In this document: piece by piece, positions 56,083-61,765 of the stretch
How positions within the stretch are numbered: the stretch's first letter is position 1
Layout: each line of letters opens with the position of its first letter
Assembly (NCBI GenBank): GCA_001306305.2
Contig: CP155577.1
Location: 248,001-312,000, forward strand
Origin: Citromicrobium bathyomarinum
GTDB taxonomy: Bacteria > Pseudomonadota > Alphaproteobacteria > Sphingomonadales > Sphingomonadaceae
Direction: 5' to 3'
DNA length: 64,000 nucleotides
Position numbers and translations under genes: made by a program
The notes under the pieces: model-generated
The model's database searches: none
The model's input: the letters and a program-made list of their open reading frames with translations, nothing else
Told to the model about the DNA's origin: nothing

Positions 56083-56409
56083 ATGATGACCTTTCTCGCA
56101 TATCTCGGTGCTGCAATTGCTGAAATTGCGGGCTGTTTCGCTTTCTGGGCGTGGTTGCGTATGGACAAGTCGGCTTGGTGGCTCGTTCCGGGCGTGGCTT
56201 CACTCGTCCTTTTTGCCTATTTGCTAACGCTGGTCGATGCCGAGCATGCAGGTCGAACTTATGCTGCCTACGGCGGGGTCTACATTCTGTCCGCGCTTTT
56301 GTGGCTTTGGATCGCAGAAGGCGTGAAGCCCGATCGGTGGGACACTCTGGGCGTGGCGATCTGCCTTGTAGGCGCCGGCGTCATCTTGCTCGCCCCCAGA
56401 CCGGTATGA
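56083..56409 (+). CDS. YnfA-family (UPF0060) inner-membrane protein
   Basis: A 108-residue protein, exactly the YnfA length, with four hydrophobic segments. The family blocks [30 protein letters not shown] and [16 protein letters not shown] are present. YnfA proteins are SMR-like transporters implicated in efflux. AGAGG precedes the double ATG. It is located between the mer reductase (81 bp) and the convergent acr3 gene (12 bp). Confidence 0.9.
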   Translation: MMTFLAYLGAAIAEIAGCFAFWAWLRMDKSAWWLVPGVASLVLFAYLLTLVDAEHAGRTYAAYGGVYILSALLWLWIAEGVKPDRWDTLGVAICLVGAGVILLAPRPV

Positions 56410-56421
56410 GGCACATCCGCA

Positions 56422-57492
56422 TCAAGCCAAAGGGAATATACCACGCGTCCGATTGGCGATCGCTACCAGCGACAACATGACAGGCACTTCTACGAGGACG
56501 CCTACCACCGTAGCCAAAGCAGCTCCGCTCCCTAGGCCGAACAGGCCGATCGCAACCGCCACCGCCAGTTCGAAAAAATTGGACGTGCCGATAAGAGCGC
56601 AGGGCGCGGCTACTGCGTGCGGGACCTTCCACGCTTTGGCCCAGCCATAAGCGATGAAGAAGATGCCGTAGCTTTGGACAACAATGGGCGCTGCAATCAG
56701 CGCGATCAACAGCGGTCGGGCGACAATGGTTTCCGCCTGGAAGCCGAACAGCAGCAACACCGTCAGCAGCAGGCCGATGATCGAGAGCGGCTTCATGCGC
56801 CCCGTGAATTCGGACACCGCCGCTTCATCGCCGCCATGGGTCGCGAGAAGCCGATGCCGCACAATGGCACCGGCTGCGAGCGGCACGACCACATAGAGCG
56901 CGACCGAGAGCAGCAGCGTCTCCCACGGGACCGCAATGTCGGTCACGCCCAGCAGCAGCGCGACAATGGGCGCGAAGGCCACGATCATGATGAGATCATT
57001 CGCCGCGACTTGCACCAGCGTATAGGCAGGATCGCCCCTGGTGAGCTGCGACCATACGAAGACCATCGCGGTGCAAGGGGCCGCACCCAGCAGGATCAGC
57101 CCGGCGATGTATTGCTGGGCATCGGCAGGCGCGATCAGGTCGGCAAAGACGACCTCGAAGAACAACACGCCAAGTGCAGCCATCGTGAAAGGCTTGATGA
57201 ACCAGTTCACTACCAGCGTGATGATCAGGCCCTTTGGCTTGTCACCGACGCGACGCACCGCGCCGAAATCGACCGCCACCATCATCGGGAATATCATCGC
57301 CCAGATCAGTACTGCGACGACAAGATTGACCGAGGCGTATTCGATGCCCGCTAGCGAGGCGAATAGCTCTGGCGCTGCATTGCCGAGCGCAATCCCGGCG
57401 AGGATCGCGCCGCCGACCCAGACCGAAAGCCATTTCTCGAACAGGCCTAGCCCCGCCGCGCGGGCGTCCATGTCAGCAGCTGCAGCGGTCAT
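56422..57492 (-). CDS. acr3: Arsenite efflux permease Acr3
   Basis: A 356-residue membrane protein with ten hydrophobic segments and the essential Cys in [13 protein letters not shown] (about residue 140), plus the [21 protein letters not shown] family block (in two halves). It extrudes As(III) using the proton motive force. It is the last gene of arsR-arsI-arsC-acr3. The ATG overlaps arsC by 4 bp. Confidence 0.94.
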   Translation of the reverse strand: MTAAAADMDARAAGLGLFEKWLSVWVGGAILAGIALGNAAPELFASLAGIEYASVNLVVAVLIWAMIFPMMVAVDFGAVRRVGDKPKGLIITLVVNWFIKPFTMAALGVLFFEVVFADLIAPADAQQYIAGLILLGAAPCTAMVFVWSQLTRGDPAYTLVQVAANDLIMIVAFAPIVALLLGVTDIAVPWETLLLSVALYVVVPLAAGAIVRHRLLATHGGDEAAVSEFTGRMKPLSIIGLLLTVLLLFGFQAETIVARPLLIALIAAPIVVQSYGIFFIAYGWAKAWKVPHAVAAPCALIGTSNFFELAVAVAIGLFGLGSGAALATVVGVLVEVPVMLSLVAIANRTRGIFPLA

Positions 57493-57989
57493 TGTTCATC
57501 CGCCTCGTGGCCAATGGCTTGCAGCTTTTCGCGCAGGGCAATCTGCTCGAAGCTGGCAATCGGCAGCGCCAGCATCAGGTCGATACGGCGCTTCAGCATG
57601 CGAAACGCATCGAGGAAGGCCGCTGCCTTCTCTGCATCGCTGCCCTCGACCGCCGCCGGATCAGGAATGCCCCAGTGCGCGGAAGTCGGACGACCCGGCC
57701 ATACTGGGCAAGTCTCGGCCGCCGCGCTGTCGCAGACGGTGAAGATCAGATCGAATTCTGGTCCTTCGGCAAACTCGCTCCAGCTCTTTGAGGAATAGCC
57801 ATCTGCCGGATAGCCCAGTGTCTTGAGCGTATGGATCGCCCAGGGATTCACTGTGCCGATCGGATTGCTTCCGGCGCTGTAGGCCTTGAATCGACCCTCA
57901 CCGTCTTGGTTGAGGATTGCCTCACCCAGGATCGAACGAGCGGAATTGCCCGTGCACAGGAACAGCACGTTCAGCGGTTGATCTAACAT
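57489..57989 (-). CDS. arsC: Arsenate reductase, low-molecular-weight phosphatase type
   Basis: A 166-residue protein with the P-loop C12-TGNSARS (CX5R) and downstream cysteines in [15 protein letters not shown], which serve thioredoxin- or mycothiol-type redox cycling. The Asp in GIPDPAA is the general acid. It reduces As(V) to As(III) for export by Acr3. It lies 8 bp after arsI and overlaps acr3. Confidence 0.93.
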   Translation of the reverse strand: MLDQPLNVLFLCTGNSARSILGEAILNQDGEGRFKAYSAGSNPIGTVNPWAIHTLKTLGYPADGYSSKSWSEFAEGPEFDLIFTVCDSAAAETCPVWPGRPTSAHWGIPDPAAVEGSDAEKAAAFLDAFRMLKRRIDLMLALPIASFEQIALREKLQAIGHEADEQ

Positions 57990-57997
57990 CAGTTACC

Positions 57998-58468
57998 TCA
58001 GCAGCAGGACGTCTTGGCAGGTGCCAGTTGCGGCGCGCAGCAGGCGCCCAAAGTGGCAATGGCAGATGCGAGCTGGTCGAGGTCAGGACTGCCGCCATAG
58101 GTCGTGCTCTCGCCATCGGTCAGAAAAGCTTCCCAGACGACGCCATCTGGATCGGCGATCCAGCTCTTTTCCGACTGCGCGTAGCAGCAAGTCGTCGCGC
58201 CTTCTTCGAGCACCGGGCGGTCAGCAGCCTTGAGGCGGCCATAGACCTCTTCGAGTTCGCTCTTGTCCTCGACCTGCAAGCCGACATGCTCGATGCCTTT
58301 GGCAGCAGCCTCGCGCATCGAAATCGCGAAGTTGATGCGCGGATCTTCCAGCATCCACTTGGCATAGTCGGCCTTCACCACGTCGGGCTCGGCACCGAAC
58401 AGGCTTGAATAGAAGGCAATAGAGTGGTCGATGTCGGTCACGCCGACATGCACGTGAAAGCGTTTCAT
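57998..58468 (-). CDS. arsI: ArsI-type C-As lyase (glyoxalase/vicinal oxygen chelate fold)
   Basis: A 156-residue protein of the CadI/ArsI group. Predicted Fe(II) ligands H5, H61 and E113 and the vicinal cysteines C94-C95 (ATTCCYAQ) match the ArsI pattern (H5, H62, E115, C96-C97). ArsI cleaves the carbon-arsenic bond of trivalent methyl- or aryl-arsenicals. Two extra cysteine pairs (ACCAPQ, TSCC) end the protein. The ATG overlaps the arsR stop by one base. CadI-like cadmium-induced proteins are the alternative label. Confidence 0.87.
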   Translation of the reverse strand: MKRFHVHVGVTDIDHSIAFYSSLFGAEPDVVKADYAKWMLEDPRINFAISMREAAAKGIEHVGLQVEDKSELEEVYGRLKAADRPVLEEGATTCCYAQSEKSWIADPDGVVWEAFLTDGESTTYGGSPDLDQLASAIATLGACCAPQLAPAKTSCC

Positions 58469-58806
58469 CAGGCGCTCTTTCGTTGAGGAGAAGGAAAGCA
58501 TTCGGTATCCTGGGAACAGGACATGCCGCCGCAGCAGTTCTCGGTGAGGTAGCCCATCAGGCCATTCATCGCGGCATAGTCCGCCGAATAGATGATCGAG
58601 CGGCTTTCGCGCCGCTGGGTGACCAGCCCCGCATTGCCCAGTTGGGCAAGGTGAAAGCTCATTGAAGACGGAGGCACTTGGAGTTTCTCAGCTAGCACCC
58701 CAGCGGCAACGCCTTGCTCCCCGGCCTGCACGAGCAGGCGGAATGCGGCGAGGCGATGCTCCTGTGCCAGAGCAGATAGGGCTCGGATCACGCGGTCGGC
58801 TTGCAT
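58468..58806 (-). CDS. arsR: ArsR-family arsenic-responsive repressor
   Basis: A 112-residue winged-helix repressor. It lacks the classic ELCVCDL metal site in the recognition helix. Instead, it has C91-C92 and C97 (ENCCGGMSC) near the C-terminus, like the Acidithiobacillus-type ArsR (C95, C96, C102), plus C103 in TECFP. It controls arsR-arsI-arsC-acr3. A perfect dyad lies 16 bp upstream of the start. Confidence 0.92.
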   Translation of the reverse strand: MQADRVIRALSALAQEHRLAAFRLLVQAGEQGVAAGVLAEKLQVPPSSMSFHLAQLGNAGLVTQRRESRSIIYSADYAAMNGLMGYLTENCCGGMSCSQDTECFPSPQRKSA

Positions 58807-58821
58807 CGCTCACTCCAATGA

Positions 58822-58845
58822 TTCGATAACTATTAAAATATCGAA
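58822..58845. promoter_or_regulatory. ArsR operator-like inverted repeat
   Basis: TTCGATA (58822-58828) and TATCGAA (58839-58845) form a perfect dyad with a 10-bp spacer in an AT-rich stretch 16 bp upstream of arsR. ArsR/SmtB repressors bind imperfect dyads of this kind overlapping their own promoters. Autoregulation is inferred. Confidence 0.7.
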
Positions 58846-58934
58846 ATGCCGAGAGAAGTCAAATTGCTTTCTGAACGGTTGCGAAATAGGCAGTACGGCC
58901 ATGTTCGAGTGATTGAGAGGCAGTGGCGCGAAAA

Positions 58935-59687
58935 CTAGCCTGTGTCCCGCCAACGGATAATGTCGGCAAACCCGATCAACCCGTCGAACAGCGCCGCGAC
59001 GACGAGGGACTGTTTACAATGGACCTGGTAGCGCTCGCGGGCCATCTTAAGATGCTGAATGACGGTTTCGGTGCTGATTTCGAGTATCATGGCCGTTTCA
59101 GCTGCAGTCTTCCCTCTTGCAACCCAAAGCAGACACTCCCGCTGCCGATCGGTCAGGGAAGGGACCTTCTCATCGAACTTTTCTGAACTCAGGCCCAGCG
59201 CACAGCTCAAAGCCAGCGTCCCGATCATTTCCGCGACGGCGAAGCGCCGTCGGGGCAGTTCTCGCTCGGGTCGAACAGCAAAGGTGCAGGTGCCGCGCCC
59301 TATCCCGGGCAAATGCCGCGGAACAGTATAACCATTGCCAATTCCGCATTCCCGGCCGACATTGAGCATTTGACGGTCGCCGCGCGTGAGAGGGACGAGT
59401 TCGTCAATCCAGTCCCAGGCGAAACCGATGATGGTCTTGTCACAGGCTCTTCGCACCGGATCCTGCCCTGCGAGGTCGAAGGCAATATAGACTTTCGCCC
59501 ATTCGTCGGGATAGTCGTGCAATAGCAGGCCCGGTGCCTCGCACGATGTCGAACGCATCTCCAGGCTAAGCGCGAAGTGGTCGAAGCCAAGGCGCCGGGA
59601 AACCTGTTTAAGCGCACCGTCGAGTTCAGTGTCCGAACGGACATTGATAAGTTCAGTTGCGAATTCCTCCGCGAGATATGCGTACAT
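58935..59687 (-). CDS. LuxR-type quorum-sensing regulator
   Basis: A 250-residue protein. The autoinducer-binding domain (about 10-170) has conserved W63 and Y67 (DEWAKVY), D76-P77 (AGQDPVR), W91 and the G in GIGNGYTVP, matching TraR/LuxR ligand residues. The C-terminal LuxR helix-turn-helix is from about 185 (LTDRQRECLLWVARGKTAAETAM, then STETVIQHL). It should bind an acyl-homoserine lactone, most simply that of the LuxI protein 7.6 kb away. ATG 59687 gives the usual length, though its Shine-Dalgarno is poorly spaced; an ATG at 59774 exists. It lies downstream of the DUF6499/DUF2285 gene on the same strand. Confidence 0.86.
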   Translation of the reverse strand: MYAYLAEEFATELINVRSDTELDGALKQVSRRLGFDHFALSLEMRSTSCEAPGLLLHDYPDEWAKVYIAFDLAGQDPVRRACDKTIIGFAWDWIDELVPLTRGDRQMLNVGRECGIGNGYTVPRHLPGIGRGTCTFAVRPERELPRRRFAVAEMIGTLALSCALGLSSEKFDEKVPSLTDRQRECLLWVARGKTAAETAMILEISTETVIQHLKMARERYQVHCKQSLVVAALFDGLIGFADIIRWRDTG

Positions 59688-59691
59688 AGAC

Positions 59692-59709
59692 CTGCCGTTC
59701 GATCGGCAG
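59692..59709 (-). promoter_or_regulatory. Perfect dyad abutting the luxR-type start codon
   Basis: CTGCCG-ATCGAA-CGGCAG on the minus strand ends five bases before the ATG at 59687. In RNA it would be a six-base-pair hairpin covering the translation initiation region. In DNA it could be an operator with CTG/CAG ends, as in lux-type boxes but with a wider spacer. Either would regulate the receptor gene. Confidence 0.4.
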
Positions 59710-59871
59710 CACGCAATCCAACACGCCGCCACCTGACCGCCTGCTCGGTGCCGGATCAGACGGTTCCATTCCACCTGTTCCAGCAGTTGCAGTTGCGACC
59801 CTCAAGGTCCGGTTCCAATCCGGGCGCGCCGCAAAATTCAGCAGCATGCCCCACGAAAAACCATAGTGCAT

Positions 59872-60655
59872 TCAGTGCGTTTGAAAAGAGCGGAGCCGGC
59901 TTTGGCGAAGCAAGCCGAGATAGCCGTGCGACGCCATTCGCCGCGCCTCAACCACGAGACGCTGGGTCTGGCGGCGTTGCGATGACGATTTCCAGTCAAT
60001 GGCGCGCTGCGCGGACAATCCCCGATAAACAATGGTTCCAGCGATATCTTTTAGCATAACACCCTCAGGCGCCCGGGATAAAGCATCAAGTATGGCGAGC
60101 AGCAAGTGGAAGCGGTGGGACTGATAGGCAGTGGGCTGCAACTGGTTTCGCACGCTGGGAGCAGCGGAACCATCTACACAGCAGTGAAACGCATCGAGCG
60201 CCGCCAGCCTGATCGGAAACGACTGGTCCCGAGGGATCAGATAATTGTCTCCACCCAACCGGGCGGAGGCCATAACGAGCAGCCGATGGCGAGCGCCACC
60301 ACCGGCGAGGACCAGATGATCTCCCGCATTGCTGGTTCGCTTGGAGATCAGGTCGCACGTTGCGCGCGCCGCCTTGACTGCGCGCCCACCGCCAAGAATT
60401 ACCACATGAGCGTTTTCCTCGGCTTGCCAGATCGCCGGATGGCTGCGAGCTGAAAGGTCGGGATCAATCGGGAAATTCAAGGCCCCATGAACGCGCCATT
60501 CGGCGGCAAGCTGGGGATTGCGGGTCGAAACCGCTTTCGCTGGCGATCCGTGCGTATTGTTGCCGGTACGCGGCATTGCGGCGCAGGAATTCCTGCGCGA
60601 AATCCGAATAGTCGAATGCGCCTGTCCGGTCGTTGCTGTCAAATGGTCGATCCAT
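59872..60655 (-). CDS. DUF6499-DUF2285 regulator split by a +1 frame change (FseA-like)
   Basis: Starting at ATG 60655 with an AAAGGAGGT ribosome binding site, the zero frame encodes a DUF6499 domain of 63 residues (AQEFLRRNAAYRQQYA, ARSWGLEFPD) and stops at 60464. The +1 frame continues at the same point (FPIDPDLSARSHPAIWQAEEN) through a complete DUF2285 domain (LLLAILDALSRAPEG, IDWKSSSQRRQTQRLV) to 59872. Joined, the protein is about 260 residues, as in intact relatives. In Mesorhizobium ICEMlSymR7A the excision activator FseA arises from a DUF2285 gene pair by programmed +1 frameshifting. A mutation or sequencing error is the alternative explanation. Confidence 0.75.
60464..60481 (-). other. 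Candidate +1 ribosomal frameshift site
   Basis: On the minus strand the zero frame reads CTT GAA TTT CCC GAT TGA. A +1 slip of the proline tRNA from CCC to the overlapping CCG puts ATT in the A site, giving Leu-Glu-Phe-Pro-Ile-Asp-Pro, which is the continuous family sequence. CCC followed by G is a slippery context for proline tRNAs, and a stop two codons later would favour slow decoding. The published FseA slip sequence is not reproduced here because I cannot recall it reliably. Confidence 0.5.
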
Positions 60656-61063
60656 GGAGCACCTCCTTTCTCGCCGATTTCGCTAGAGGCGCCAGCACCG
60701 CGCCGACATTCCATGACCTAGGGGGCCGCCTCCCCAATATTGGGCATATTTGATCAGGCGCTCGCCGAGACCGTTGCTTTCTTAGGGAAGGCGACGACCG
60801 CCGCCACAAGCGGGTCCAAAACGGCTCTACTTACCTCTTGCAAGCCATTCCTATGTTGGGCAGATTGACAGCGCGCGGATTGATATTCTGGCACCATCCG
60901 CGTGGATCTTTCCGCCGGACATCATGCACGCCGGTCCATCGCAGGCCCGGCGGCCGGACCGATCAAGGGGCACAAACTAGGCCCCGGACGGCGGCACAGA
61001 CCTGGAACCCGCACGCAGTTCGCCACGGCGAACTCAGGTTGCGGTCGCCTCCAAGTTCGAAGC
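60656..61063. promoter_or_regulatory. Intergenic regulatory region with CCCAATATTGGG palindrome
   Basis: This 408-bp gap separates the DUF6499/DUF2285 gene (minus) from the ECF sigma gene (plus). The 12-bp perfect palindrome CCCAATATTGGG lies at 60733-60744, extendable to 16 bp with one mismatch, and is 78 bp upstream of the minus-strand start. It is a plausible LuxR-type or other operator. TTGGGCA recurs at 60856-60862, followed by a plus-strand TTGACA (60865-60870) without a well-placed -10. No gene is evident. Confidence 0.45.
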
Positions 61064-61645
61064 ATGACTCAAATTGCCGCCGAAATTCGGCACCAATCTC
61101 CCCAGTGCGTGGGTCCCGCATATTGCGCTGCAAAGGTAAGCCGAACGGTCGGTCGCCGCCGCACACTCGATGCCCTCTACCGCGAGGAACGGGCTGGACT
61201 GATCGCCTATCTTGCGCGCCGCGTGGGCTCCGAACGCGCCCGCGACCTGGCACAGGACGTGTTCCTGCGTGCGGCGACCAGCAAGCAGCTGACGGAACTC
61301 GTCAATCCGGCGGGCTTTCTGAGGCGGATTGCATTCAACTTGATGGTGGACGAGGCGCGGCGGCAAAAGTGCCGGGTCAGGACCCAGCCACTTCTGGAGA
61401 ACGCAGACGCGCCAAGCCGTGCTGCGCAAGAAGATGCCGTGCATGTCCGTGAAACCCGGCAAGCGCTGGAAATCGCGCTCGCAGAGCTCCCCGAAAAGTG
61501 CGCGCGTATCTTCGCGATGAACCGCTTCGAGAAGAAATCCTACCGAGAGATACATATCGAACTCGGCATCGCACTGCCGACGGTCGACTATCACATGATG
61601 AAAGCTCTTGCGCATTTGCGTCAAGCGCTGGGTCACAGTTGGTGA
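61064..61645 (+). CDS. ECF sigma factor, FecI-like
   Basis: A 193-residue extracytoplasmic-function sigma factor. Region 2 (YREERAGLIAYLARRVGSERARDLAQDVFLRAA in family order, about 45-80) and region 4 (LAELPEKCARIFAMNRFEKKSYREIHIELGIALPTVDYHM in blocks, about 140-180) are clear. FecI-type factors turn on TonB-dependent receptor genes in response to an outer-membrane signal via a FecR anti-sigma factor. ATG 61064 removes an upstream stretch lacking homology. A TonB receptor gene follows 120 bp downstream. No FecR gene lies between them. Confidence 0.85.
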   Translation: MTQIAAEIRHQSPQCVGPAYCAAKVSRTVGRRRTLDALYREERAGLIAYLARRVGSERARDLAQDVFLRAATSKQLTELVNPAGFLRRIAFNLMVDEARRQKCRVRTQPLLENADAPSRAAQEDAVHVRETRQALEIALAELPEKCARIFAMNRFEKKSYREIHIELGIALPTVDYHMMKALAHLRQALGHSW

Positions 61646-61765
61646 CTGCAGGCATCCGGCCAAAAGGGACCACTCAAAATTTAATTTCAATTGAAACTAA
61701 GGTGCTCGCAAAAGTGAGCGTCATCTTCTGTAGCGGCCGGTCCGCGCCAAAACAGGGAGATATCA

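Larger units (their letters stand above)
48058..60655. mobile_element. Probable integrative element or remnant with mer and ars cargo
   Basis: The region begins with a tyrosine recombinase reading away from trmB. It holds mercury and arsenic operons, a luxI/luxR-type pair and a DUF6499/DUF2285 regulator of the kind that controls excision in alphaproteobacterial ICEs. AT-rich stretches and more relaxed codon use than the preceding 48 kb support transfer (visual judgement, not calculated). The right boundary is unknown and may lie beyond 64000. No relaxase, coupling protein or type IV secretion gene is seen, and no direct-repeat att pair was found in the window. Confidence 0.55.

Noticed and set aside
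60865..60889. Sigma-70 promoter (TTGACA) for the ECF sigma gene
   Set aside because: The -35 is perfect, but the only TATTCT-like -10 is 13 bp away, too close, and the position is 175 bp upstream of the chosen start.
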